Shown here: positions 24,601 through 36,429 of the stretch, piece by piece
Layout: every line of letters starts with the position of its first letter
How positions within the stretch are numbered: the stretch's first letter is position 1
Assembly: GCA_003255065.1 (NCBI GenBank)
Contig: QAOA01008791.1
Span: forward strand, 640,235-704,234
Direction of reading: 5' to 3'
DNA from: Cercis canadensis
Taxonomy: Eukaryota > Streptophyta > Magnoliopsida > Fabales > Fabaceae
Length of the DNA: 64,000 nucleotides
The notes under the pieces: generated by a model
What the model was told of the DNA's origin: nothing
What the model saw: only the letters and a program-made list of their open reading frames with translations
Databases searched by the model: none
Position numbers and translations under genes: made by a program

Positions 24601-26406
24601 GTGAAAACAAATGTTGCAAAACTGTGTTTTTACCTGAAAAAGAAAAGTGACTTTGTTTGATGAATTTAAAAACTAGTGATGGATATAACCAAGGTCAAAG
24701 AATACTAAATATCCCAAAATGAAGACTAATGCAAGCCAATGAATATTTTTTTTGGCATTCTTGAATCCATAAATTTCCCAGAAAACAAAAATAATTCAGG
24801 TAATTTATATTTTGGAAGGTGCTAGATAGAGCATTCTGACTATTCTCTTATTTTGTGGGAGGATAACCCTATCCAGCAAAATAACTTTTCCGGCAAAGTA
24901 CTACCTCTTAAGGAGGAATCGATCACTTTGACAGCTATAGTCATTAATGGCCAGCAATCCAAGCAAACGTCAGCACCTGAGCAGCAGTATCTAACATCAT
25001 CATAATCACTCATATCCTACAAAAAAAGAATTCAGCTAGAAAATGTCAGTAAGCCAACATTAGCAAAAGATTCCACTGAGGGATATGAAGTTGGAAAGCT
25101 TACTATATCAAAAATTAGCTCCCTCTCAACTGGAGTGAAAACATTATCACCACCACCCTGTGCATAGGCGTGCCTTTTTGCAGGCTGCAGCAGATAAAAG
25201 TAATAGATTAGGACAAGAAATAGTAGACTAGACAGAAGATATCACCAAAGAACAATACAATGAAACTCACTAGAAGAAACGATATAATAGGAACCTTTCC
25301 AGTGCCTAAGGAAATCAGATATCAAAATTCATCTCAAGATTATGAATTGCTATTAACTCTCATCAATACACATCAAGGAAATCAACAAGAATCAACATTG
25401 AACGCAAGAGAAAAATTAAAGGATTAGTTGTTTAGTTATGTTTCGGAAATGATATATTGTTACTTCTAGTCAATAGCAAATGCCACAAGAATCACCAAAG
25501 TCTGAGACCAAGTTGAAATATACTGAGCCATGCTATTTACCCCGAAAGATTTTAACGAATTTAGATAAGGAATCAATGTGAACCTCATCCAACAAGTAGA
25601 ATTCAAATTTCACTCCAGAAGCACCTTATCAAAATAAGCAGAATCTGAAATTCACTCCAAAACCACTGCTTGAACCAACATGCCTCAAATTCCACCTATT
25701 TCATAAGCTACATTTGTTAAAATCTGCCGGGGCCAAACAACATTACCCGAACTATAATAGTGTGCTTGGACAAGATTTTCAAATTGGTGGGGTAAGGAAA
25801 ACATGGGCATGTTACTTACATCCACACTGTAGACAGGTCCAATATCTATCTTAAAAGGGCACTTTTCTTTGATGGATTTTTCAAGTTGAGCTGCACTTTT
25901 GTAAGATTGGAACCGCATATATATATCATTGTCCAGTGTGAATGAAAATTCTCTCCGGTCAAAGTAGGATGGATCACAACCAGGATGCTTCCCATCTACA
26001 AATACACAAAAAGTGACATACAGAAAAAAAAAATTAAAAAGACTTCGCAGAAAATCATTTAGCTGGGTTAGTCAGTTATATACAAAGCTTACCGTTGCCA
26101 TATGACATCCATCTAAACATATCACCATAAGGAAATAGCTTTCCTGGGGAAAAAAAATCAGCAGAAATTATGCCCAATTTTCCAAACAACGCGAAATTCG
26201 TGCACATTCTAACAATAAAAATTTCACAAAAATAATAATAATAATAAAATCTAAAAAATTCAAAAAAAAAAAAACTACATTTTGAAAAAAGAAATATTAC
26301 CATAATATACTTTGAGATAATTAGGATTGAATTCATCAGGAAGTTGTGGTTCAGGGCGATCGATTAGCATGTCATCCCTTGCGTTCTGAGCTTCTTCTCC
26401 CGCCAT
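21692..26406 (-). CDS. POLA3: DNA primase small (catalytic) subunit, 16 exons
   Basis: Exons (minus): 26301-26406, 26093-26143, 25820-25995, 25104-25184, 24905-25016, 24250-24334, 24100-24151, 23958-24019, 23764-23879, 23559-23680, 23215-23283, 22994-23051, 22651-22724, 22322-22370, 22059-22138, 21692-21754; all joins keep frame, giving 451 residues, the normal length. It makes the RNA primers for DNA polymerase alpha at replication forks. Catalytic aspartates D137 and D139 lie in [15 protein letters not shown], split by an intron. The structural zinc site is C149, C150, C156, C159 ([12 protein letters not shown]). The nucleotide-binding [12 protein letters not shown] follows at 188-199, with R190, R191 and H194. 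The last exon encodes [20 protein letters not shown]. The start MAGEEAQN fits the first exon. No defects are seen; two E2F sites precede it. Confidence 0.95.
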
Positions 26407-26546
26407 TTCTGTGGTCTAAAAACTGAGGTCACTGATTTCAAAGCACAAAAGCTCGTTCCGATGAGTAATCGGAGTTGCGGAAATGCTATTTCGCTTGTGA
26501 AATTAGAAATCGTTGCGGGTTCTGGATTAGGAGCTAGGTCTCAGAT

Positions 26547-26578
26547 GGCGGGAAATTCTCTGGGTTCTTGGCGGGAAA
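26547..26578 (-). promoter_or_regulatory. Paired E2F sites upstream of the primase gene
   Basis: GGCGGGAAA occurs at 26547-26555 and again at 26570-26578; on the gene's strand both read TTTCCCGCC, a perfect E2F/DP consensus. They lie about 140-170 bases upstream of the primase ATG. Primase genes are S-phase genes controlled by E2F in plants and animals, so function here is likely though inferred. Confidence 0.75.
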
Positions 26579-26599
26579 CTGTCGGGACTGAGACTGAGA

Positions 26600-27891
26600 G
26601 AAGAACATATAAGGGATAAGGGGCTTTTTTTTTTGGTACGACTAGTTTTTTNTTTTTTTTTTGCTAAGGATTTGTGCGACTAGTAATTTGGTCAAGAATC
26701 AAGATATTCGATAATGGGCTCATATTGAGCTGTATGAAGAAATAAAATGGGCCTTTAGTGGCTGAGCATGAGCCAGATATTGGGCTTATTTTATGTATAA
26801 ATAATTGATTTCAGCCGAAGAAAAAAAAGAAGAAGAAATGGAAAACTGTTTTAAGTTGAGAAAAACAAATGAGAATTACCTTAAAATTTGACAAAATTTG
26901 AGCCCATATTCAATCTTTCTGTGTTTTTCATTTATGCAAAATAAGTAACATTAGCTACCTTCTAAGTTAGATCACCTAACATCTTTGACAAAGTTAGGGG
27001 TTGGAAAATGAAATAAAAATAGTTGTAGGACAAAATTGAAATTCTAGGTAAAATTAAAGGACAAAAATGCCTATTTGGCCCAATTTTTTTTGGAGTTGGA
27101 TAGGTTGTTTCAACTCTAAGATATGTGCATTGTAATTAATAAATGTTTATCAATAAAACATCACATGTAACATTTGAATTTAAGACTTTTTTTTTATCAA
27201 CATAGCTCAAATCTACCAATTAAATCAACCCTTATTAGTATTGACAAATACACCCTAGCTCATATACCACCGGAATCACAGAGCTTCTTTAGGTTTTGTA
27301 GATACTCAATCTTTTTGGCCTATTACATTCAAGCTCATTTCACTAAATGCTCACATCATCAAATATTTATCTTGGATATTCTTATTATATATTTTAACTC
27401 TCCTCTATAAATAGTCCTCAGCAATAAGTATATGAACTTTTACTTCCCTTAACATTTATTACCTTTTTTAGCTCGAACCATACTAACTTAAGTTTCAGAG
27501 TTCGGACATCATCACCTAACTCTTAATTAACTTGTGTTACTGTGCAGTTATTATTCTCCAATCCGACCTCATTTGCATTTTTTACCTCCAACTCAGATCA
27601 TGCAACTTCAGGTTTGAACCCCAAAATTTGTACATTCTTTAAATGAGAACTTGGATGACTATAAGCTATTAAGATCATGGCTCAAGGTAGCATGGGACGC
27701 GAGCATGAAAAAATAATAGTTATCTGGTGGGGCCATGTAATGTTTGGGACTCATTTTCGTGGACACTGTTTTGTGACTCCAATTTCCAAGAGATGGGCCA
27801 CAATTGAGTGAGATTCTCTTCAATCTAATTTTAATCATGCCAAAGTAATAGTTTTATATCTTTATATATAAAGAGCGAAAATGGTCAGCTC
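26600..27891. other. Intergenic region, no gene seen
   Basis: AT-rich DNA between the primase promoter and the tRNA gene. It includes a T-run with an N at 26652. A frame of 78 codons (27174-27410) has no recognisable motif and low-complexity composition, and I do not call it. Confidence 0.45.
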
Positions 27892-27896
27892 GCGGG

Positions 27897-27939
<43 letters not shown>

Positions 27940-27964
27940 GCGTGTTCGATCCACGCTCACCGCA
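27892..27964 (+). tRNA. tRNA-Phe (anticodon GAA)
   Basis: Seventy-three bases fold as a cloverleaf: acceptor GCGGGGA with TCACCGC, D-arm AGCTCAGTTGGGAGAGC, anticodon stem-loop CAGACTGAAGATCTG with GAA in the loop, T-arm CGTGTTCGATCCACG, and discriminator A. One acceptor pair is a G-A mismatch, which I recall is normal in plant cytosolic tRNA-Phe. A and B box promoters are intact. No intron. A T-run follows at 27980. Confidence 0.97.
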
Positions 27965-28632
27965 TCTCTAAAATATTATGTTTTGTTTTATTTCCTAATA
28001 TTTATTTTTATAATCCATACTTCCTACCTGAGAAAACTCTCAAGTCTTAACAATTTACACCATTTTTTGCTAATAAATGAAAATATTTTCAACTCTTGAA
28101 GCTATTAACGAGAATATGCAAAGTCATCAAACATGCATGCAATTGCAGAGAAATCTGAAAGCTACCTTGTATTGTATCACATGCATATATGTAAATCTTA
28201 TAATATTATATTCATTCATGATGACCGAGAAATTTGGCCCTTCATCCATGAAAAGAGTAGAAAATGTAAGCACTTTTCACAAACCAAGAAACCAAACAAG
28301 CCATTAAATTGCTTGTGGTTGAGTGGTACTGAAGTCAATTTTAGGNGATTTGTGAATTTTGTATTCAAATCCAAACTCGTAGCCAGAGTAAAAAAAATAA
28401 ATAAATAAATAGAGAAATCAAACAAGTCAAAACTAAAAGAAAAGCTAAAGCTTTAAGGAAGATAAATGTGAAAATGAAATGTTATTTATAATGGAGTAGT
28501 CAAAAAGGGAGAAAAAATTGTAAAATTATTGTAATCAGATTCTTGAGGAAATGAGATCAGAACAAAACTTTAAATTATAATCTAGCAACTTCCTTGATCC
28601 TTGCCAAAACCAAAAAAATGAGGAAAGGGAAT
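27965..28632. other. Gene-free region between tRNA-Phe and the receptor kinase
   Basis: Nothing supportable was found. A short (AAAT)n tract lies near 28395-28412, and an isolated N at 28345. This part is likely downstream of the receptor-kinase transcript. Confidence 0.45.
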
Positions 28633-29179
28633 GAGAGTGAGAGTTCTCCAAAAAATTCCTTTTACTTCCAAACAGAAGTTGAGTAGCTGGGGACCTGATT
28701 CAAGATGGTGAGGATTTGAAATACCATCTTAATGCCCTAGAAGAAATCTTGTGCATGCATGGGAAAAAATCAAGTGCATCCCCAATTTCATCAGGGAAAT
28801 TCCAATCACCTGTGGATTACTTGAGCTACTAAACACCAAGAAATTACGTGGCGATCCTTTCTAGGTTTTCAGAAACAGTTTTCATTCTAGGCCTCACTTC
28901 TGGGTNGAGAGTGAGAGTTCTCCAAAAAATTCCTTTTACTTCCAAACAGAAGTTGAGTAGCTGGGGACTTGATTCAAGATGGTGAGGATTTGAAATACCA
29001 TCTTAATGCCCTAGAAGAAATCTTGTGCATGCATGGGACAAAATCAAGTGCATCCCCAAGTTCATCAGGGAAATTCCAATCACCTGTGGATTACTTGAGC
29101 TACTAAACACCAAGAAATTACGTGGCGATCCTTTCTAGGTTTTCAGAAACAGTTTTCATTCTAGGCCTCACTTCTGGGT
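28633..29179. repeat. 273-bp near-identical tandem copy split by an N (likely assembly artefact)
   Basis: Bases 28633-28905 and 28907-29179 are the same 273-base sequence with about three substitutions, separated by a single N at 28906. The right copy contains the last 62 coding bases of the receptor kinase. The left copy repeats them outside the gene. Exact collinearity up to the N suggests two overlapping contig or haplotype ends that were not merged. Confidence 0.85.
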
Positions 29180-32100
29180 CTCCCTCTGTGCATGCTAGGG
29201 CTACATGAAATGCAGCTAGCACTGCTTTCTTGGCATGCACTTCTTGAAGCAGAGAAGGATCTACCATTTCTGATAATGGGCTTTCTTGTTCGAACCCTTT
29301 CCTTACCCATCTCACCAAGTCTGGTACTTCAACAGAAGTTGATGTAGTTGGAGATGATTCTGGAGATTTCCCAGTAAGCATTTCAAGTAACACAACTCCA
29401 AATGAATAAACGTCCCATTTTTGAGCGGGTCTGCAACTGGGGACTCGAGCTTCTGGGGCTCTGTAATTGTGGTTGGTTCTTTCTGTTTGTGATGACTTTA
29501 AGTAAGGAATAGCTCCACCCATGAAGCCACCGGTGGAGGGGTTGTTGCCGGTGATCGTGATCAGCCGGTTAAGGCCGAAATCGGAAATGTGGGGTTGGAA
29601 ATCATTGTCAAGGAGGATATTGGAGGGTTTGATATCACCATGAACGAATTTTCTTGGGCTGCATTCATGGAGATAGGCCAAGCCCCTCGCTGTTCCTTTT
29701 GCAATTCGTACCCTAGTTGGCCATGATAAGTTTGGAGCTGCTTGACCATTTCTACCTGTATAGTCAATTACAATTAATTATTAGCTACATTAAATTTAGT
29801 GACGAATTCAGAAATAACTAAGTGTGAGGCAAATTACAAAATAAAAAAACTCAACGACAAATCCATAAATAACTTTGTGGGAGGCATGATTAGCTACATT
29901 GAACTCAGCCACGAATCCGGAAATAACTCAGTGGGAGGCAAAAACGCTGGCCCCTTTGGATCTGTCACTTTTTGAACTATTTATAAATATAGATCAAAAC
30001 CTTTACTGAGAAATCCTAACATAAAGAATAGAATAAGAATGCACATTATGAGCTTTTTCTCATTTTATTTCAATTGCAAATTTTTTCTTTTTGGTTAACA
30101 CTTAAACCCTGTGTTTTTATAATACTGCAGATTTCACGCAGCTTCTTATCATAGATTGAATTGTAATATCTTTTTTCAGAATAAAATGAGTAGCTAAACA
30201 CATAGATTGTTTTGTTTAACAGAACACTAACTATACAATTTTTCAAATATAAAAGAGTTTAGATAAAATTTAGATATATTAAAAGGGGTGTATGTATAAT
30301 TTAGCTAACTTTCTTTCCCTTTAGGATAAACGTGAGAGATCGGTGCAGTGCAAGAAAACAGTTACAGGACCCACCTCAAATCAAAAGAGATATTGAGAAA
30401 GCTAGATAGAGACCGTGCTTCAAAAGCAACAAACTTCATCCAAAAGAAAAAAACAAAATGAGAAGCACTTCTACTAGAAAGTTCAACTTTTTAAAGAAAC
30501 ATATGTAAAAAATAAAAACACAATTTTTTAGGCTGATTCGCCCTAATATTACAGTTTTATAATTTATTTACATATTTATAATAATTTTAAACTTATTTAT
30601 CTTAATATTATATTTTTAAAAAAATTAAAAACTAAAAAAGAAATATAGTCTGACATGTGGGGCTCACGGAACACGTCAATGGCCCCACAGCGTGTCCATG
30701 TGGGACACACAAATGGAGCCACAGCATGGAAGGTAGTGGATCTGGAAAATGCAACCACAAAAATGAAAACCGAAACGAAGAACATCAATGACAATGGATA
30801 CGCTATAGCTCCGTTGGCATGTTTCATCTAGACACGCCGTGGAGCTACTCGCGTGTCCAATAAGTCCCCAGGTCAATTTTTTTTTTTTTTAAAGTATAAT
30901 ATTAAAATAAATAAATATAAAATTATTATAAATATATAAATAAGTTATAAAACATTAATATTAGTCAATCAGCCCAATTTTTTTTTTACGTCAGTTTAAA
31001 GTTTTCAATTTCTCCAGCAGCACAAACTTTACACTCAAACAAAGTAAAGTAGCAACTTTGAGGAATGGGTTGCAAGTGTGAAAACTGCAAGTTTCTTCTG
31101 CAAAGCCACCTAAAAGTGATGGTTAGCTTAGTGGCCCTATGTGCTGTGTTGATGGGTTAAAGGTCTAGAAGTTGTTGGCCTTCGACATGAGTGCCCCTCC
31201 ATTTCCAAGACACAATGGTGAATGTCATTACCACATTCCCACTAAATAATCCCTTGGATCCCATGTACCCTACCATTAAATTAACGTCAACCTAACCTTG
31301 TTAAAATTACTAAAATACCTCACTAGTCAACCTACTGAGACGAGACATTGATTTTTGTCAGACTAAAGACAAAGAAACAGACAAAACTCCTAGCTAGGCA
31401 CCATTCTTCATTTCCACATAAGGAAATTATAGATTATTTTTTCTAATAAATATTTGTAGTTTTTGTATACCGAAAAACACATATTTAAAATATTGATAAT
31501 AATTTTTAAAATTTCTCACATTGGAAAAAAAAAAAATTTAGGTAACATCCGAGCGCAAGTCTAATACTTTATTGATTTAAAAATGATAAATTAAGGTTTT
31601 ACTAAAAATATATAAATTAAGAAAAATGAAAAAATTAATTAAGAAATAACTAGTTAAACCAAAATTAATTGCGAAAAAAAACTAGTTAGACCAAATACAA
31701 AATTCAAACAGAACCTAACAATATAAAATTTACTCTAATCATTTATGAGAAAGAAGAAGGTGCCATGAGAGTGGACAAGCCAACTAACCCATATTAAAAA
31801 TCATTAGGATATTTCTCTAAAGCAATGGAATAATATTAAAAAAAAAACTAAAATACCACAGGAACAAAAGAGTTAAAATTTATTAAGGATGAACGGTGGG
31901 ATTTGGATTCGGTTATATTACTTGAGTCATGTCATTTAAATTTGAGTTATACATTTTATTAAAATTCATCTCAATATTAGATGTTAATATATTTTAATAA
32001 TTCATATGAGTTTTAATAAAATATATAACTCAAATTTGAGCAACATGACTCAATTCACATGATTAAATCCGAGACCTACGGATAATAATCTATGCATGAC

Positions 32101-34088
32101 ACTAATNTATTATATTCAATTAAACCTTTTTTTTTTATCTTTAATCCTAAGATCAACTTTTTTTTTAAGTGAAAAGATCCAACCACCCATTATTAGGTAT
32201 CATTAATATCATAATTACTCACTCTACCAGTACAGTGTTTGCAGTCTCCTCAGTCCCCACTCCTCACCCACAAGTCCACAACCTAGCTAGGTAGACATTA
32301 ACAAACTGTCACTAAATGCAACAAAGAAAGAAAAATGAAGCATGAATAAGGTAAGGAAATAGGCATAAATAAACTATAGCTCAATTATCACATTGAGTTT
32401 CATATAGAGAGAATTCTAAAGTGGTGTGAATCCTGCTGAAAACACTAATAATCAGGAGATGTCAAAGGTCAAGCAAAAAGTAAGAGTGGGAACCAAAAGA
32501 AGAAGAAAAAAAAGAAAGGCATCAATGAATGAATGAAAGATGAAAGAAGTAGAGAGTAGAAGTGACCTCTAAGAGCAGTAGCCAAATTGCCATTGGAGAT
32601 GAAATCACTAATAAGAAGCTTTTCATCAGGAGCCCAATAATAAGCTCTCAACTTGACAATGTTTGGGTGCTTGACTTTAGCAATAACTTGCACTTCAGCA
32701 GCAAATTCTTTGTACCTCTGTTCCCCACCCTCACCCAATCTTCTCACTGCCACAGGCACACCATTACCCAATACAACTTTATACACAATCCCCAATCCAC
32801 TCTTCCCCAACACATAAGCTGAAGCCCTCAATAACTCATCAAGCTCAAAATGAAAACCCTTATCAATTGCCACTAATTCCCCTTCTCCTCTTCCTCCCTG
32901 TGATTTCTCAGGCTCATCCATTTCAGAATCATCACTTTTCACACCATTCAATTTCATACATGGTAAAGAACAAATATGAGATTTTTCATTGTCTCCTCCC
33001 AATTTTCCCTTCCCTGTACAGCTACACCCATTTGAATTATCCTTCTTCTTCCAATAAATGTATACCAACACAAGCCCAATCAATGAAACCCCAGCTGCAT
33101 CAGCCACTGAAATTAGTATAATTAAACCAGGGCTCAGCCCTTTGCTTGAGGTGGAGCCATTATCGGATTCCCGCGACGATGAACTCGAATTTGGACTCTC
33201 CGGTGCCGAATCCCGGCAAGATTTCTGTAGAGGAAACCCGCATAGTTGAGGATTGTTAAGAAATGCAGTTGGGCCCTGGTTTGAAAACGACCCCGTTTGA
33301 GGTATCTCCCCACTAAGATTATTGTTCCGGAGATCAAAACTCACCGTTACCGGCAAACTCCCTAGCGATTTTGGGATTCGACCAGATAAATGGTTGAATG
33401 ATAAATTCAAGGTACCGGAGAGAACCTTCAATTCGCCGACATCCTCTGGAATTGAACCTTGTAACTGGTTTGCTGAGAGGTCAAGTTGAACCAAATTCTC
33501 CAATTCCGACCACACCCTTTTCGGAATTTCGCCGGAGAACTTGTTCCGAGCGAGAATTAGCCGTTGTAACTGCTTGCAATTCTTGAGATTCTCCGGGATG
33601 GGGCCGGAGAGGGAATTGTTAGAGAGATCGAGGTTTTGGAGTCTCGGAATGTTGCAGATCGAAGGAGGAAGAGGACCTGAGAGGTTGTTACCATAGAGGA
33701 ACATGCTGTGGAGAGAAGTGGCATTGAAGAGCTGAACAGGGATAAAACCGTAGAAATTGTTGCTGTGGAGGTTGAGTCGCCGGAGATAGACCAAACTACC
33801 GAGTTCCGACGGGATATAGCCGCGGAGGTTCTTGCCGGAGAGGACGATGCCGACGACACGTGGCTCCGGGAAGCCGGTGATGTTCATACAGGAAATGCCG
33901 GACCAGTGGCAGGGGGTGGGGTCGCCATCGTTCCAGTCGGAAAAAGTGGACGGGTCCGGTGGCGGGTCGATAGCGGATTTTAGAGAGAGAAGGGCAAGGC
34001 CGTCAGAGGAGAGGGAATAAACCAGTCCCCGGTGGTGGTGGTGGAAGTGGAAGAGTAGAAAGACAAGGAGGAAGAGAAGGGTGTTCAT
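29118..34088 (-). CDS. LRR receptor-like kinase, LRR-III / ZAR1-like, two exons
   Basis: Exons: 32567-34088 and 29118-29755, joined in phase 1, giving 719 residues. Residues 1-25 are a signal peptide. An LRR N-terminal cap follows ([18 protein letters not shown], 50-67), then about seven leucine-rich repeats to residue ~265, a C-flank ([10 protein letters not shown]), a transmembrane helix at ~320-346 and a cytosolic kinase domain from ~412. The glycine loop is [11 protein letters not shown]. The usual ATP-binding lysine is R449 ([10 protein letters not shown]), and the catalytic loop is HGDIKPSN (546-553) rather than HRD; DFG is present at 566-568. These substitutions are typical of the LRR-III group, which includes Arabidopsis ZAR1 (zygote division) and At1g67510, the closest match I recall. 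Extracellular ligand unknown. The 2.8-kb intron carries two MITEs. The start is the only ATG giving a signal peptide. Confidence 0.93.
29781..29940. repeat. Diverged tandem duplication inside the kinase intron
   Basis: ATTAGCTACATT, then AGTGACGAATTCAGAAATAA and GTGTGAGGCA at 29781-29832 recur with about 15 percent change at 29889-29940. The spacing is 108 bases, with a poorer partial copy between (CAACGACAAATCCATAAATA). It is non-coding. Confidence 0.65.
30531..30974. mobile_element. Foldback MITE family B, copy 1, in the kinase intron
   Basis: About 85-90 bases at the left (GGCTGATTCGCCCTAATATT onward, with TTATTTACATATTTATAATA) match the reverse complement of the right end (GGCTGATTGACTAATATTAA, TTATTTATATATTTATAATA). 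The centre contains GTGTCC, CCGTGGAGCTAC and CCACAGCGTGTCCATGTGGG. CAATTTTTT lies just outside both ends (30521-30529 and 30975-30983, one base off on the left), a candidate 9-bp target duplication. Copy 2 is at 61708. Confidence 0.75.
31890..32080. repeat. Foldback MITE family C, copy 1
   Basis: GGATTTGGATTCGG, TGAGTCATGTCATTTAAATT and TGAGTTATACATTTTATTAA on the left mirror TTAATCATGTGAATTGAGTC and TTGAGTTATATATTTTATTA on the reverse complement of the right. Arms are about 90 bases. A second, diverged member is at 47144-47336. Borders are approximate. Confidence 0.6.
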
Positions 34089-34693
34089 TGCGTGTAATCA
34101 CTCACAGGTATAATAGGAACGAATCGTTTTTGCAGAGAGAATAGAGATAGTACACTGCAACTATAAAGGGAGGGAAAGAAAAGAAAAGTAAAATAATAAG
34201 CGTTGTGTTAGTTGAGGAAAAGAGGTTGTATTTATGAGAAAAAGACTTGGATTTTAATTGGTGGGTCCCATCTCCCGCCAAAAAGAAGAGAATGGACTTG
34301 CTAACGGAAACAAGAGTAAAGTAGAAGAGAAGCTAGTAGAGAAGAGTGAGCTGGTTTTTAATTTAGACTTTAAATGAGTTATTAATTAACTAAAATTCTA
34401 TGATACATAAATATATTATATTATATTAATGTAGTAAATATATATAATTTTTATATTTTATGAGATATAAAATATATTTTATTTTATTTTTTTAAAATAA
34501 ATTTAAAAATAATTAACTTGTATACATGTAATTCATACATTAACTATTTTCATGTGATATAATGAGTGATTCTTCTGAATAATGTATATCTGCAAACTAA
34601 TTACACATATAAGGCACATTTCAAACTATTTCCACAACTACGGTAGTTTTTTTTTTTACTTTTTCTCTTCAGTGTCGCATTTTGAACCGTAAT
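34089..34693. other. Receptor-kinase promoter and AT-rich intergenic DNA
   Basis: The first 200 bases upstream of the kinase ATG are purine-rich on the plus strand, that is CT-rich on the gene's strand, as is usual for plant leaders. Beyond 34380 the DNA becomes extremely AT-rich with no gene. Confidence 0.4.
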
Positions 34694-34860
34694 GAGGAGT
34701 CGAATTTTCGTTTGAGGCTCCTTTAAGGAGCCGAATTTTGGCATGTGAATTTTTTTTTTTTTTTTTAATTTTCAATGTGGGAGTCGAATTTTGGGATAGT
34801 AGGGAGCCGAATTTTGGCTCCCTCCTCCTTTAAGGAGCCGAATTTTGGCATGCAAAATTT
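34694..34860. repeat. Degenerate repeat of GGAGYCGAATTTTGG motif
   Basis: GGAGTCGAATTTT or GGAGCCGAATTTTGGC occurs five times between 34695 and 34855. Two of them continue into GGCATG plus a long T-run, and the second T-run holds the N at 34874. CTCCTTTAAGGAG adjacent to two of the copies is self-complementary. No coding potential. Confidence 0.65.
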
Positions 34861-36429
34861 TTTTTTTTTTTTTNTTTTAGATAACAAAGACAAAGATATT
34901 TAATTTATATTCAATGGCATAAATACTTTGAGTTTAGAGAGAAGCTAGACACATAATAACTTTTTGAAGCCTTTATGTAATACCCAAAGTATGTATTGAG
35001 CCTATTTCAAAATCTTAAGTTTAGTGGCATATTCAGAAATTTTGACTTTTGCGGGCAAAAGATACATACAAGAATAAATAAATATTTAATATATAAGACA
35101 TATTTTTTTAAAATAAGCTCTTTAAATATTTTTCTCAGTCATTGGCATGATATTATAAAATTTTCAATCGTCATCTATAGGAAGAATTTTCAAGTCAATT
35201 TTTAGAAGTTTCATTTTTATGTTTTCTTTTTTCTTTTTCTTGTTTTTTTTGGATGCAATGATGAATGGTGTACTGTATTTTCACCTTCAGCCAGTTAAAA
35301 AAAAATGCTTCAAACCCATATGTTTACTTTCTTCAAAGAAATCTGTCTGACGCTCAAAAAACACTAAGAAAACATGTCTTATTTAAACATTCATTTTGTT
35401 AATACTCAATAAACTCATTATCCATTGTTACAGTAAGAAGACTAAAATACCCATGTATGCACTCTCCTACATAATTCCTCCAAAGCTCAGACAGAAGGTA
35501 CGCTCTCAGGCTTTCTCTTTCTCTAGGGTTTCTTCTCACTCCATGGCCGATCTTCCTAACTTAAGTTGTCGGAGGTGGTGTTAGAACTCTGGCTCCGACC
35601 TCCTCTGACCGCTCTTCTATCTTTTGCAGGTTGCCGACCTCACTTAACTCCGACAACAACACATTTACATTATTAATAATGTATCGATATTTGCTCATAT
35701 ACTTAATGCATCATTTTATTCCCTCTTTGTCTTTGTTTTTTGAGATGATATATTCCCATATTATGAGTTTCAATTATTATCTTTTTTCTATTACCATCAT
35801 TAGCCCTTGTTGGCATGACATATATTTCAATGGGTGCGATCCCTTTCTTCAACCAAACACCACTTTCTCCCACTAATTTATTTCCATGCGCGATAACAAA
35901 TCATGCAAAACAAACTTAGAAGCTAACAAAGCCACACGAGCATCTACTTCTTCATGTTTTTGCTATTAACACAACTCATTCTCACTATTTCTTCTATTCT
36001 ACATATACGTTTAGTAATCATTTCCCTTAGCAAACAAAGAGAAAATAAACTTTAGCCATGATATCCCTAAGTTTCCAAAAAAAGAATAATTAGATATCAT
36101 TTTGGAGAGAGAAAATAAGGGGTTTGCTTGGTATTCAAGGGATATAATCGGTTGATGAGAAATGTAGGTCCCTCAACCAAAAAAAAAAAAAATCCCCTTG
36201 GAAAAAAGTGAGAATGTGTTTTGTACTTTGATAATCAAAAGTGGTATATATACTCATAACTAAAGTCTCATTATTTTTCAAATTTAGAGGATATTGGGAA
36301 ATTTGAACTATTTAAAAAAAAATTAATAGCTTAAAAAATATGAGATGTAGATTATATAAGAAATTGTGAGAAAAGTAATAGTATATACAAAACAAGTTTC
36401 TTTTATTATAAAATATAATTTAAGAAAAG
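34861..36429. other. Gene-free stretch with one leader-like segment
   Basis: Most is AT-rich and featureless. Around 35480-35650 the composition changes: a pyrimidine-rich run, a telobox (CTAGGGTTT, 35523-35531), ATGGCCGATCTTCC and a TTTTGCAG acceptor-like string. This looks like the 5' leader and first codons of a housekeeping gene, but the frame closes after about 14 codons and nothing follows, so it is probably a stranded gene fragment. Confidence 0.3.

Noticed and set aside
33058-34020. Plus-strand and alternate-frame open frames over the receptor-kinase first exon
   Set aside because: They arise from the G+C-rich LRR coding sequence; only the minus frame has LRR and signal-peptide features.
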